From Annona cherimola (lineage: Eukaryota > Streptophyta > Magnoliopsida > Magnoliales > Annonaceae), in the NCBI GenBank assembly GCA_030490835.1, contig CM059973.1, positions 82,971,221 to 83,035,220 on the forward strand: a stretch of DNA of 64,000 nt, read 5' to 3'. The position numbers and the translations under genes are program-made. Below the pieces are notes generated by a model. The model had not been told where the DNA came from and did no database searches. It saw nothing but the letters and a program-made list of their open reading frames with translations. This document shows, one piece after another, positions 28,021 through 39,799 of the stretch. The stretch's first letter is position 1; each line of letters opens with the position of its first letter.

Positions 28021-28544
28021 TTGCAGTGGATGTGGCTGCAAAATCTTTGCCGCGACTGTCTTGTGCTGCAGAATTATTTGCTGCATAATGTGATTTTTGT
28101 TGTAGTGTGATATATAATGTATTTTCACCAAGGTAAAGATATGTGTAATCAATGAAAGATCAGCCCAATTTCCACGTCATGTCCTTTTAACAAAATTTGA
28201 CACTGCCATCCTTGGAGTGTAAACTTTGGTGATCTAGAGAGGCCTTTTATTGTCAGTTTTTTCCTCTCATTTTATTGGCGAATGGATTTTCGGCACAATA
28301 GCCCGACAGCCCGTCCGCAACATATGTAACTCATGCCAGTTTTCAGAGACCAATTAGCCAAAAGCCTCAGACGACTTGAAGAAAAAAACATGTATGCCGG
28401 AGCGAAAGGGGATTAGATTTCGGGCAGCGGCACGGTGGAAACGTTTCCGACGTTGGCAAAAATGTAAACGCTTGGTTTACCAGGGTATAATCATTTTCGG
28501 ACGGTTCTAAATGAAACAAGGCCACTTCACACCGGCACAAAAAT

Positions 28545-29345
28545 ATTTTTAAATTTTTTTTATAAAGCTGTTAATTTGGGTATATTTAATTTATAAACTA
28601 AATTTTACTATTTTAAAATGTTAAACATATAATATTTTTGAATTTACACATTAAATACATTTAGATTAATAGTTTTACAAAAAAGTTCAAAAAAATTTTA
28701 GAAATACTTTTTTAGATTGTTTTGTAGTAGCCTTATTTTAAACCAGAGTGAAATGATCATGGCCCTCGTTTAATCTCTACCAAGATTGTTTTCGTAATTT
28801 TAAACCACTCAACATATTTAGTATATCATATTTAGTAAGAAAATAAAAAATCCATCATAAAATAGTCTAATATACCATGAAATTAAAACATTTAGTAATA
28901 CATATAAACCTATTCAAACTTTTAAATCAAGTTTGATATATGTGTAAGTATTTTTAAATAAAATTTATTTATGATGAGTGATCCTATTAGCCTAGGCTAA
29001 GCAAATACCCTCCTTAGCCAACATAAAAGACTCATTTATAACAACTTTTTTAGTTTTCCTTCGTATACTTGATTATTTAAGTGTATTTAACATATAAACT
29101 AAGTTTTATCATTTTTGGATATGTTTATATATTTTTTGAGATTTTAAAACATTTATGTGTATATATGTATCTAAAATACCATTATCCCTAAAAATCTAAA
29201 AAAAATTACATCCAAAAATGGCAAAACTTAGTATATTGTTAAATAAAACAAGTGTATGAAGAAAAAATTAAAAAGAGTTATTGTAAATGAATTTTTTAAG
29301 GTAGGCTAAGCAGAACATTTACTTAACTCAAGCTAACAAGATCAT
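28545..29345. mobile_element. Partial hairpin core and a complete foldback MITE
   Basis: 28545-28690 is a shortened copy of the shared hairpin core. 28985-29340 is a fuller member with ends GATCCTATTAGCCTAGGC and, inward from the right, GATCTTGTTAGCTTGAG. It gives the clearest view of this family's termini. Confidence 0.6.
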
Positions 29346-29369
29346 TCCTCTTTATTTATAACATTACTA

Positions 29370-31602
29370 CTAAAAATATATTTTTTGCAACTCTTATTTA
29401 TAATGGAAAAATCTTTATTAGCAAGAAAAATGTATGTATACATGGAAAGATTTTATCACTTATGATCATGCTTTTATAGATAAGAAAAAATTTCTTTCTT
29501 ATAGTGGTATTTTTAAGGGCAAGGAAAATTATTTTTGTTTATGATAATGTTTTGATAACCAAGTCAAAACTTCTTTGTCTAATATAAAAAATCATAAATT
29601 ATTAGTAACATAATTTCTTTTTAATGGTTACCACATAGAGTATGCCACCAATTATGAATAACTAAATTTTTGTTTGACAATCAAAATTTAACTTTTTGTA
29701 ATGAAATTTTTTTTTCCAAAAATAAAAAAAATTGTAGTGCATATATAACATCATTTCAAGTAAGATAAATGGATTAAATCTTACAATATTACATTAGTGA
29801 GTACTAAACCGAATCTTATCAATTTTGTGAAAAGCTGAAAATGTTTTCATTAAGTCATTGCCCTTAGATGTAATCTTTGGTGTCATCCTCCATATGATGA
29901 TCCCAAGTCAACTGATTATGGGGTATTTGTTTACACTAAAAACTTTTTAAATGAAAACTTTTCAACTTAAAATTTTTCACTTTATACAATTATTATACTT
30001 TTTAATTATTATTTACTTCTTTTTATATAATTACTTTAAATTTTGTGAAAAAGAAGAAAACATTTTCACTAAGTCCTTAGATATAAGCTTTGTTGTCATC
30101 CTTCATATAATGATCTCGAGTCAACTCATTATGAGGGTGTTCATTTACATTAAAAAATTTTAAACTAAAACTCTTCAATAAAAAACTTTTTTTTTTCAAC
30201 AACTACCATACTTTTTAATTATTTCTTCATTTCTTCTTATATAACTATTCTACTTTTAAATCATTTTTGGACAACAATCTATACATTTAAATTATCTATT
30301 TTAATTTTATTCTTTTTACTATTTGTAATTATCTTTATTATATTACATCATTTTTTACCATTTTAAAAATTTTTTACCTTAAAATTTTATCACTTCCCAA
30401 ACACACCCAATATATATGTAGTTGAGGCATTTGACTTTTTCTTACGTACTCAGGAGCTCCTTGAGTTGGAGGAAAGCACCATGCTAAATCGTGGAACGTG
30501 GATCAGGATGGTCATTGAATTGTCCAACGGTAACAATAATCTCATTAAGATAGCATGCTAATCAATACACTGAAAATCGTCATCGTGCAACAGTTTACGA
30601 ACTGTTGTAATCTACGTCTTAAATCGTGCTTTCAAAATTGAAGTCTATGCAATACATTGAACGTATGATGTAGGATTCTTGTTTTGGAATTTTGCTTCAT
30701 AAAATTATGTTGTTATAATTTTTGTTTTACAAAATCATAGTCTTATTCAAGTATTTTATACTTTATAGGTTGTAAATTGTAATGAATTTTATTTTATAAA
30801 ATATAAATTTTTAATTTTTAATTAAAATTTAATATCTTGAGAAAAAAGATATTCTACTTTAATGAATAATATAAAAATTTATTAAAATATAAATTTACCG
30901 CAATATAATTTTATGAAGCAAAATTTTAAAAGAAATGTCGCCAAAGCTCATGTTAACCATAGTGCACATGCTTCAACTTCATACTAATAAATAGAATACC
31001 ACGGAATATATTCTAGATATATTAATAAATTGACTAAATTAAGTAGCATATTTTTTCTATCAAGATATTAAATTTATAGTAAAAATTCAATAATTTATAC
31101 ATAAAATAAAAAACATCACAATCTATAAATATTTGTACAAGCAAATGATTTTGTAAAAATAATTTTATAAAAATATAATTTTACGAAATAAAATCCTTTA
31201 AAAAGTACCACAAGTTCATGTTTCTTATACTAGGTAAACTTCAATTGTCACCAGCACGATTTATTAAGATACTCCACTCCAACTTTCAACCTCTTCGATT
31301 TTCAAGACAAGCCAAATGTCTAGCAATCGGGAAAAAGAAAAACGAAAAAAGACAAGCCAAATCTTAACGTCATAGAGCGGACTTTTAGGGTGCCGGATGA
31401 CACCGCTACATCTAATCAGCTCAGATTGAGTAGCTAGGTGATCGCCAGGTCATTCAACTGGTAGAGCTCACGGTCTGATCAATGTCGTTATCTCCTGGCA
31501 CGTGTCACAAGCAAAGTGGGCGTTTCTAGGCTACGTGGAATGTGCGGAATAAAATACACGCCGACTCAAAACATGTTGGAAACTGATTAGTCTTCTCGAA
31601 AA
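29370..31602. other. AT-rich repeat field
   Basis: 29380-29560 is a CACTA-like end related to 2528-2745. 29930-30410 holds two degraded Harbinger-like MITE copies. 30695-30930 contains facing copies of ttttgcttcataaaatta, suggesting a small inverted-repeat element. 31260-31600 is more balanced in composition, but no gene was recognised. Confidence 0.4.
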
Positions 31603-31610
31603 CGTGGAAT

Positions 31611-32470
31611 TACGGGTGTAAATCCGCTCGGTTGACTAAATTGGGTAAATTCAACCTCAAACTGTATTATAAAATTTTAATAAAATTCTACTATCAATTC
31701 TATTTTTTACAACTTAACATAATTTTATTTTAACTTTATAGAAATTGGTTCGGTTTGAAAGTAAAAATCGGGTTAATAAATATGTAATATTCAAAAATAT
31801 TTTGCTAATTAAATCTATTTTAAAATATAAATTTACACGAAAGAATAAAAATTAATCCTTTCTATAAGCATACTTTTCAATTTATGACTTAAATAATAAT
31901 ATATTTAGTAAATATATCTAATTTCAAAGTAATAACGTCTAATTAATTTATGTATAATATGACCACTTGCAACTAGCGCAGGTGACGGAGGTTGTTGCCT
32001 CTTAGACAAGAGGTCAGTGCCTCAACTCACCTCTCTTCTCTTATGTAGAGGTTTTACAAAAATAGTCCCCCTTAAAGTAGGGGTTTTATGATTTCCCTCT
32101 GATGTGGGTGTTTTTACAATTTTCTTCTAAATAGGGGTTTGTAGGAAAATTTTCCTCCAATGTGAGGATGTGAATGTACTCAATTGTAATACTAAGATGT
32201 CACAATATATAAAAATATAAAAAAAAAATTATATGTAGCATGTGCTAATGTATGACTATTTTTAATAATATATTGTAATTTACACTAAGATATGAAATCA
32301 ATTCAGGTCAAGTCAACAATTATCTAATCCAAACCAATTAACTTTTGAAATCGGGTCAAATCAAATTGGTTTATATAACTTATTTTTCCCAAAATGCCTA
32401 ACACAACCTTATTATAAATCAGGTTGGGTTAGTCGAGTTTGGGTTAAGACCAATTCGATTTACGCCCCTA
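31611..32470. mobile_element. hAT-superfamily MITE, 860 bp, with 8-bp target duplication
   Basis: The identical 8-bp repeat CGTGGAAT flanks it (31603-31610 and 32471-32478). Terminal repeats are TACGGGTGTAAATCCG on the left and TAGGGGCGTAAATCGA inward from the right. About 31975-32250 looks like a SINE nested inside: a tRNA-like start caactagcgcaggtgacgg, then short blocks and an A-rich end. The related fragment at 51920-52318 lacks that stretch, which supports a later insertion. Confidence 0.85.
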
Positions 32471-32507
32471 CGTGGAATATATATGTAATATTTTCTAATA
32501 AGAAATG

Positions 32508-32800
32508 ATCTTATTAGCCCGAACTAAGTAAACATTTCTCTTAGTCCACTTAAGAAAACTCATTTACAATATTTTTTTGTATATTTTATCTTCGTACACT
32601 TGTTTATATAATTATATTTAACATATAAACCAAGTTTTACCATTTTCGGATGTGCAGATAATTTTTTTGAGATTTTTAAAGATAGGTTTATTTTATTGAA
32701 AATAACCTTATCTTTAAAAATCTCAAAAAATATCTACATATATTTAAAAATGGTAAAACTTGATTTATATATTAAATACATTAAAATAAATAAGTGTATG
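32508..32800. mobile_element. Foldback MITE, right end missing
   Basis: The left end GATCTTATTAGCCCGAACT and the core match the family at 28985-29340. The right terminal arm is absent, and paralogy with copy B begins at about 32805. The missing arm coincides with the place where exon 1 of the copy-A pseudogene should lie upstream, so a deletion probably removed both. Confidence 0.6.
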
Positions 32801-33495
32801 CATAAATAGAATTTGAAGGGAGGAAGAAAGTATTTTGAGCTCGATAGATATGGTATTTATGAGAGAGAGAGAGTGTCCGGGAGCTTTACATTTTCTTTCC
32901 TAAAGAGGATATTGGCAATTTTGAGATTTGATGTTGTCCTTGGAATTATGAAATTTCTTTTAATATCAAATGATGTTAATCTTATGTTGGAGGTTGTTCA
33001 CTGAGATTTTGACGTTCTTCTTCCCTGTTCGATTGAGAATTTTTGATCTTCCCGTTCTTACAGTGATAGCATGGAGAGAGATCAAGGATTTTTGATCTTC
33101 CTATTCATACAGAGATAGAGGTGGAATGTAAATAAACTTCTAGACTATAAACCTAACAATATTGACTTTAGTTTTTTTTTAACAATGACTTAAGTTTTAA
33201 TTGTATGCTTATTCAACATTCGTTCATCAGCAACATGTATGGTGGCTTGTTAAAGAAAATGATAAAGAGTGACCTTGTGTGGGCCTACCATGATGAGCTG
33301 TTGACAATTTCTTAGGAGCCCACATTGTGCTGGTATTTTAATTAATTTAGACGTCTAATAATTGGTGGACTATATACATGCAATATTAATTATGCAAGTC
33401 TTGAATCAAAGGTTATTTAGCCATCGGTTTTGAATTCGTTAACATATATATAATTATCATTTCTCTTAACAATTGATGCCACTCGCTTTCATGAA

Positions 33496-33830
33496 TCAGA
33501 GTGGTTAATGAATATTGTGGATGCGAATCTGAGCATCCCTCAAAGAGAGAATGGAGCAAGTGCGGATGCAAGAAAGGCTGAAGCAATGTTGTCGAGGCGA
33601 TGCAGGGTGGAGCTATTCATCTAGTTATAACCCCAATCTCAGCAGACATGAAAGATTGCATCGATCAACTGGGATTATAGGACTAGTAGCTTGGAGTGTT
33701 GGGTTGACATTCCTTTGCGGTATTCTTTCTATTGGACTTGTCTCTGTTAGGTTCACTTGGTCCATTGAACTGTTAATTAGAAGAATGTGTAACTTGCAAT
33801 TAGAAGCAATAAGTTTGTTGAGATTGTGAT
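33496..33830 (+). pseudogene. Pseudogene copy of the small plastid membrane protein gene
   Basis: It corresponds to exon 2 of the intact gene at 45969-48127. Compared with that copy there is an extra A in the CAAAGAG stretch at 33541-33546 and a lost base near 33750 (ttagg against ttatgg). The first shifts the frame soon after the exon start; the second destroys the C-terminus. No exon 1 with a transit-peptide-like sequence exists upstream. The middle still reads SSSYNPNLSRHERLHRS and then GLVAWSVGLTFLCG, so loss of function looks recent. Confidence 0.85.
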
Positions 33831-34563
33831 TACAAAGAATAAAAACACAAATCATTACATAATAGTAGCAACAACATCGTACAAAATATAAACACGCATG
33901 AAAGGTTCTCGAAAATATAAAAAAATCATTAGTTATTATGTCCGTTGAGGACAACGAGCTAGCAACAAAAGAGAACCAATCTGGATAAATACACATAAGG
34001 ATTTATATGGAAAAAGAAGTATCAAACGATCGAAGACCTTCCTAAAAATCTCGAAAAAAAGAGGAATTACTACTATCAGCAAGAGGTAAAATAAAGGGCC
34101 TCGGAAGAGGAAAATGCAGTCGCTCAAAGGAGTATGCTCTACAGTCAAGTGTGTGATCATTGCCAGATCTGATTCATGCGAGGTTTCTAGCTAATTTTCG
34201 GCAATAATGCTGGAGGTTTTGTCAATTTCTGGTGCACTTGTTTAAATTACAGCACTTCTAGACGACTAGTATGCGAGATTAATATCTAGGTGGCTCTTTA
34301 ACATGGTCAATGATTGTGCCCACCTACTGCACCTTCGTTTCATGGTCTACGAGGCCACGCGGGCGTGATGAAGAGAAGGATCTCGTGGAGTGCTAGGCAT
34401 ACCGAGGCCTGTGGGGTCATTCAGGTAGTCCGACACCAGACCTCGTAGACCATATCGATTTCTTTTCATTTGAAGAAAATGAACAATTAACCAAGTACGC
34501 TAAATGTTATCACTATCTGTAGCTTGTTATTTTGGTGTTACACAAAGTATATATTGCTTATCA

Positions 34564-34858
34564 CCAACCGAGGCTAGCTCGGTTGGTCGCCAGCTGCGGC
34601 GCAGACAGCCGTAGCTGCGGCTGGCGGGGGATCGAATCCCCGTATAGGCGTGGGAGCGTGGTCTCCCGGGTGGAGAGTGTGGGAGCAAGGTGGTCTCCCG
34701 GGTGGAAAGTGTGGGAGCAGGTGGTCTCCCAGGTGGCTGTTGGAAGCTGTGTCTTCCAGATTTCTTTGGGACGTTATGTGTTCCCAGATTTGTAAGAATG
34801 TCTCAGATCTTCAAGTATAATATGTGTTGAGATACATGTAATTATATACCCATCAAAA
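34564..34858 (+). mobile_element. Intact tRNA-derived SINE with 19-bp target duplication
   Basis: The identical 19-bp repeat AAGTATATATTGCTTATCA lies at 34545-34563 and 34859-34877. The head has a Pol III box A (TAGCTCGGTTGGTC) and box B (GGATCGAATCC). The body contains three units of about 34 bp around gtggtctcccgggtgg, and the element ends in an A-run. Copy B has the unoccupied site at about 48979-48996, so the insertion postdates the duplication. Confidence 0.95.
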
Positions 34859-34987
34859 AAGTATATATTGCTTATCATTATGATGTTGCAACTAAAAATA
34901 ATTAATCAGCACTAAAACTGTGATATTTGATCGCCAACAAAGGTGTAATGCCATGCAGCATGCACACGTGATGTACGCAACGTGAAG

Positions 34988-36739
34988 TAGGGGTGCAACT
35001 TGGTCCGGGTAGGTCCGGGTAGAGGTTGACCCTACCCTTACCCTATTTTCAAAAATTTCCACCCTACCCTATTTTAGACCGGGTCGGTTCTATGCTTACC
35101 CTACCCTATTTTCAAGAGCGCGTCGATTCCGGTTCCGATTTCAAATCAGTTCTAAGAAATATATATGATCATGTTCATCTATTACATATTTATAAGATGG
35201 TTGTTGTTAGAAATGATTTGCTAGAGGCAACCCAAAAAAATGTGTACAAATAGTTTCTGGTGTTTTACTGCTTCCCTGTCTTCTTCTGATTGCACACCTA
35301 ACCTTAGATACCTCTTTCCATTTACCGAAACATGCATATAAACTAGCCACAAGCCCATTGTACTCTGCCCCAGCAGCGCCCAACTCAAACAGCATCCTAC
35401 AAGCAAGCTTAGCAATACCCATGTTGTTTTTCAATCTACAAGCAGACAACAAAGCTTCCCATACATATCAACTAATGCAGTTTCAACTAGCAAGAAGACA
35501 GCAAAGCTTCCCATACATATAAACTAAAGCAGTTTCAACTAGCAAGTCAGAGTGAAACCCAAGTCTGAGAACATACCCATGAACAACCTATCCATGATTT
35601 GGATGCTCATGTTCCAATCTCATCTCCCTGAAAATTTGCAGTGCTTCAGAGTGCAGACCGAGGTGGACATATCCGGAAATCATAGCGGTCCATGCGACAA
35701 CATCCTGCTTGGGCATTCCGTCAAACACCTCACGAGGCCAATCGCACCTAAATTCAAATGCATGTCGATCAAAGCAACCGCCACGTGGATGTTTCTCAAC
35801 AACCCAGTTCGATTAGCCAACTCGTGAATTTTCTTCTCGTCCTCAACAGACGAAAGAATAGAAAATGCCTTGACTACAAAAGGAAGAGTGAAACCATTAG
35901 GTTTGGTTCCCTCATCTTCCATTCTTTGGCACAAATCTGCTATCTCCGACCATGATCTGATGCGGTTATGGGCACGGATCAAGGCATTCCAGAGGAAGAC
36001 AGTCTTTTCGGGCACATATTCAAAGACGCGACGGACAGTTGCATGGTGCCTTGCTTTGGCATATGATTTGATGAGATGAGTTGTGAAGAAGCTGCAGGTG
36101 GATGATCCTTGAGTAATGATTCGGGCGTGGATCTGCTGGATTGTGGGGATTTGGTGTTGGCATTCGAGAATGTGGGCATAGGAATTGCAAAGATCTTGGG
36201 TTTTTGGTAAGATGTGAACCAGAAATGATTGCTGCAATGCTGCCTTGCTGGTCCTGGACGGGAAGACCGGAGATGGCAAAGAGAACAGGCGTGGCCGATG
36301 GCGACAGTCGACAAGGCAGAGGGCGTCGGCGTTCCAGCGATGGCATTGGAGAAGGCAACAACGTTGGAGAAGAGGCAATCTGATGGCTACAAGGCGGAGG
36401 GCGTCGGCGTTTCGGCGATGGCGTTGGAGAACAGGCGACGGCGACGGCGTCGAAGAACATGGATTTGGGAATTTAGGGCGCAGAGGTAAAGGTCAGAGAA
36501 GCAATAAGATTGACGAGCTCGTATTCGCAAATCTCATAATATATATTATAATAATATTATATAAATTCGGTTCGGTTCCGGGTACCCGGAAGCTAGAACC
36601 GACCCTACCTAAATTACCCCGGGTATTTTTAAACCGGAACCGAACCGACCCTGCGGGTAATCCTAGTGGAACCAAACCTACCCTATTTCGGGTACCCATC
36701 GGGTCGACCCGTGGGTACCTGACCCAAATTACACCCCTA
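34988..36739. mobile_element. hAT non-autonomous element carrying a captured PPR gene (Pack-type)
   Basis: It is flanked by the exact 8-bp repeat ACGTGAAG (34980-34987 and 36740-36747). Terminal repeats are TAGGGGTGCAACTTGG on the left and TAGGGGTGTAATTTGG inward from the right. Subterminal zones are packed with ggtccgggta / taccctacccta motifs, as in the MITE at 9217-9944. The 1.3-kb interior is a broken PPR gene on the minus strand. Copy B keeps the single ACGTGAAG target at 49100-49107, uninterrupted. No transposase is present. Confidence 0.92.
35215..36378 (-). pseudogene. Captured fragment of a PLS/E-type pentatricopeptide repeat gene
   Basis: Read on the minus strand, 36378-35680 gives PPR motifs: QQIHARIITQGSSTCSFF, LIKSYAKARHHATVRRVF, VFLWNALIRAHNR, then NGFTLPFVVKAF. 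A frameshift near 35735 precedes a continuation in another frame (EVFDGMPKQDVVAWTAMIS) and then a stop. 35452-35220 resembles the C-terminal E motif (LLSACRLKNN-type, YNGLVASLYACFGKWKEV). Most middle repeats are missing. A 50-bp tandem duplication sits at about 35442-35545. By family, such proteins bind organellar RNA; this copy cannot make a complete one. Confidence 0.85.
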
Positions 36740-36861
36740 ACGTGAAGGCGTTTTTACAGTATTTGGGGCCGGGGCGCGTATTTATCAGTTATCAGTTAAT
36801 CATTCAAAAATATTACACTGCAACCGCTTTTTCGTCCCCCAAAATTTGTAGTTTGGACCAC

Positions 36862-37015
36862 CAGGGGCCTCCTTAGTGGGAACACGGTATGTTTGCCACC
36901 ACCCTTGGGTGTTTGATTCGCCCATCACCTTTAGAGTAGAGTTTTAACAATTCTCCCTCTACGGTGGGGGATTTATCAATTTCCCCTGCTGTGAAGGTTT
37001 TTATAAGTATAACCA
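36862..37015 (+). mobile_element. SINE-like segment
   Basis: cttagtgggaacacggtatg resembles box A and gtttgattcgccc resembles box B. Downstream pyrimidine-rich blocks resemble those of the SINE-like segment at 31975-32250. It has no equivalent in copy B. Ends and target duplication are not resolved. Confidence 0.35.
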
Positions 37016-37582
37016 AAGGTACGAAATTTTTTCTTACCTTATTAAAGTATCATCATAAGTAAGAACAATTTTCTTTGCATACGCATTTTACTTGCTACTA
37101 AAGTTTTTTCTTATTAATAAGGGTTGAAAAAATATATTTTCTTGTAGTCTGTAATGCGCCACCCTCATTTTAGGCTTATCTTAATAATCAATCAAAATTC
37201 GATTCACTAATTCTCTTTATAATTATTTATTTAACTAGAAAATTAAATTTTGTATGAATCAACGATTTGCATGGCCCCATTTAAAAACATAAAAAAATTA
37301 AAATCATCATTTATGTATCAATTTCAAAGTTATATATATTTCGGTAGTCTAAAACATTATTTCTTAGTGGATAAATCATTTAATAAATTATTATATTTTA
37401 ATGCACCTATGAATAAATCTAAATATTTTTATAATTTTACCTAATAATACAAATTTTATCAAAATATAATTACTTAAGAATTTTTTTGATTGGTATTTGT
37501 ACATTATGACATCTAATATTATATATCATGCTGATGAGGTATATTTTGATTAATTCTAGTCTATGAAGTTATATGATTTTTC

Positions 37583-37618
<36 letters not shown>

Positions 37619-37678
37619 GGAAGCAAGGATCACAGGAATCTCCAAAGGAGGTCTAAAGCAAACAGAGTAGCTCCACCA

Positions 37679-38014
37679 GGGGTCCGAGCAGCGGTGAACC
37701 CCGCAAGACAGCAGCTTGGAGCGGGAACCATTGCAAGAGAAGACCTTTGACGCACACCGCCGCATGTCTTGGACCGACCCGCAGAGGCAGAGGCTCCGGA
37801 CAAGCTTCGAACAAGGCGCGCAGGGCCCAGGGTGGCGCAGGAGCAGACACTTGTGCCCACAATTCCCACTGGGCGAACGGCCGTAGACGTCACCGCAGGT
37901 GTGGGGAAGGATCCAAGGGTCCGGCGGCGGGTCTTCCAGTTTCCCGCAGAAGCAGCGGTAGCTGCGGGAAATGGTGGAGGCATTGTAGACCGCTCGGCAT
38001 TTGGGGCAATGCCA
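37679..38014 (-). pseudogene. NF-X1-type zinc-finger gene fragment (NFXL2-like)
   Basis: The minus-strand frame reads WHCPKCRAVYNAS, CFCGKLEDPPPDPW, LPHTCGDVYGR, then GNCGHKCLLLRHPGPCAPC and LLSCGVHRC. This is the cysteine-rich NF-X1 repeat array of plant NFXL proteins. It covers only about 112 residues. The expected next Cys after RCSDP is replaced (WW), and the frame then runs into unrelated sequence. By family, these are DNA-binding or E3-like stress regulators; the fragment lacks both ends. Confidence 0.8.
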
Positions 38015-38039
38015 AGAAGAGGAGGCAGAGGAGGATGGG

Positions 38040-38831
38040 GAGATCTGCCGCGTTTCTCTGCCGGCGTTCCCCGGCGGCTCCGAGGCGTTTGAAACGGCTG
38101 CCAAGTTTTGCTACGGCATGAGGATCGAGATCACGGCGTCGAACGTCGCCGCGCTGCGCTGCGCCGTGGAGTTCCTCGAGATGACGGAGGAGAATCTCAT
38201 CTCCAAGACGGAGCGGTTCCTTACGCAGTCCGTCTTCCGGAGCATCCACGACTGCGTCGAGACCCTCAAGTCCTGCGGCGGCAAGCTGATGCCGCTGGCG
38301 GAGTCGCTGAGCATCCCGCGTCGGTGCGTGGATTCGATAGCCGCCAGGGCGGCCGCCGCCGATCCTACATCGTCTTCAACGCTGTTTGGATGGCCGGTCA
38401 GCGATGGCGACAAGGCCGCCAATGAGATCTTGTGGAATGGGATTGACACTGGTGTCCGCCGCAAGAAACCGACACGAAGCTCGCCAACGCCACTGCCACC
38501 AGGAGCGGACTCCTGGTTTGATGATCTGACCGGCCTCAGCTTGCTGCTCTACAAGCAGCTGATTTTGGCCATGAAAGCTTGAAATCTCAGCTCGGATGTC
38601 ATCAAAGGAGCGCTCATGGCCTACGCGAAGCGATCGATTCCTGGGTTGTCAAGATCGAGCCGCAAGCATTCGGCGAGCTCCACGGCATCGGAATTAGAGC
38701 AGCGAGAGCTTTTGAAGACTGTGATCGAGAATCTCCCGTCAAAAAGCCGATCGGCGATGGCAGGCACCGGACCACCGACGAGATTCCTCTTCGGGCCGCT
38801 GAGGACGGCGAATATACTCCGGAGTGGATGA
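38040..38831 (+). pseudogene. NPH3/BTB family gene fragment with one nonsense codon
   Basis: It starts inside the BTB part (LPAFPGGSEAFETAAKFCYG) and continues through NVAALRCAVEFLEMTEENL, LPLAESLSIPRRCVDSIAA and GLSLLLYKQLILAMKA. A stop at 38580-38582 is followed in the same frame by LSSDVIKGALMAYAKRSIPG, NLPSKS and TRFLFGPLRTANIL. The stop is TGA where the family usually has Arg (CGA), so one C-to-T change explains it. NPH3 proteins are adaptors of CUL3 ubiquitin ligases in phototropic signalling; this copy lacks both ends. Confidence 0.85.
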
Positions 38832-38989
38832 GGAAGATCTGGGAGGCGCTGCGGACACGGGCGACGGCGGCAAGCTGCAACATCTGGCGATCTGGACGAG
38901 GACGACGGCGCTGTCTATTGCTGCCGGAGAAGACGCGCTGCGATTTGCCGGTGCTGGACGGGCAGCTGCTGCGATCCGACGGCGGAAGG

Positions 38990-39352
38990 CTGTCGGAACT
39001 GTCGAATCTAACAGGGCTAAATCTCTCTGCAAACAACTTCTCCAGCCCTATTCCGGATAACCTGACAGGCATTGTTGGGTTGAGATACCTGAACCTGTCC
39101 CAGAACAACCTGGAAGGCGAGATTCCAGCAATACTGGGCTCCCGCTTCAGCGACCCGTCGGAGTTTGCAATGAATCCGGGACTACGCGGGAAGCCGCTGG
39201 CAAGAGCTTGTGGAGGTGGGAACGCAGGTAAGAAGAGGAAGAAGAGACTAGGACTGATTCTGCTAATCGGCATCGTTACCGAAGCGGCCTGCATTTTGGC
39301 CCTCTGCGGCTGCTGCTGCTGCACTTTCTGGCTGCTGCGGTGGCAGAAGCGG
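38990..39352 (+). pseudogene. LRR receptor-kinase fragment (last repeats plus transmembrane helix)
   Basis: The reading frame gives LSNLTGLNLSANNFSSPIPD and GLRYLNLSQNNLEGEIPAIL, two 24-residue plant LRRs. The post-LRR cap FSDPSEFAMNPGLRGKPLA follows, then a basic stretch and a Cys-rich hydrophobic helix at about 39257-39337. The frame ends at 39385 with no kinase domain. The preceding 38832-38989 is open but matches nothing I recognise. Confidence 0.85.
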
Positions 39353-39394
39353 TTGCTTGGAATCGTCTTCAAATGGGTCGGGTAGAAGAGAGTT

Positions 39395-39550
39395 CCGCGG
39401 GAAAGCAGTTCCGGTGCAGTTCCGCGGGAATCCGGTTCCGCGTGAATCCAGTTCTGCGCAAGTGTAGCTTGGCGCCCAAGCAACGAAGTTCCGCGGCAAC
39501 GTAAGTTCCGCGGCAATGAGGTTCCGCGGGAAAGCGGTTCCACCGCCGCG
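39395..39550. repeat. Short GC-rich interspersed repeats (gttccgcgggaa type)
   Basis: About nine copies of gttccgcggg/caa variants, spaced roughly 15-25 bp apart, lie between the LRR-kinase fragment and the TATA box. They are partly palindromic (ccgcgg). Confidence 0.75.
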
Positions 39551-39577
39551 GAACCCATCCCAAGCCGGCAGAAAATC

Positions 39578-39585
39578 TATAAATA
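39578..39585 (+). promoter_or_regulatory. TATA box (TATAAATA)
   Basis: tataaataccccacttgaac reads like a plant core promoter and is followed by a purine-rich leader with no long open frame. It could be the promoter of the mobile element that carries the gene fragments. Activity is unproven. Confidence 0.5.
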
Positions 39586-39799
39586 CCCCACTTGAACTTC
39601 TCATTTGGAAAACGACGAGGAGGACGACAACGAGACAGCGAGGGAGAGAACTTTGAGCTCTCCCGCGCTCAAAGGAGAGAGTGTGAGTTCTCCAGATTTT
39701 TCTTTTTTTCTTTTAGTTAAAAAAAAAAAAAAAAAAAAAAAGAGAGAGAGAGAGAGTTTCTTCTTTGTATATATTATATATATATATATATATACATAT

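Noticed and set aside
31440..31500. tRNA-like stretch aactggtagagctcacgg
   Set aside because: It resembles a tRNA D-arm region, but no anticodon or T-arm with B box follows and the acceptor ends do not pair.
37747..38249. Long plus- and minus-strand frames overlapping the NF-X1 and NPH3 fragments
   Set aside because: High GC leaves many open frames; only the frames with clear family motifs were kept.
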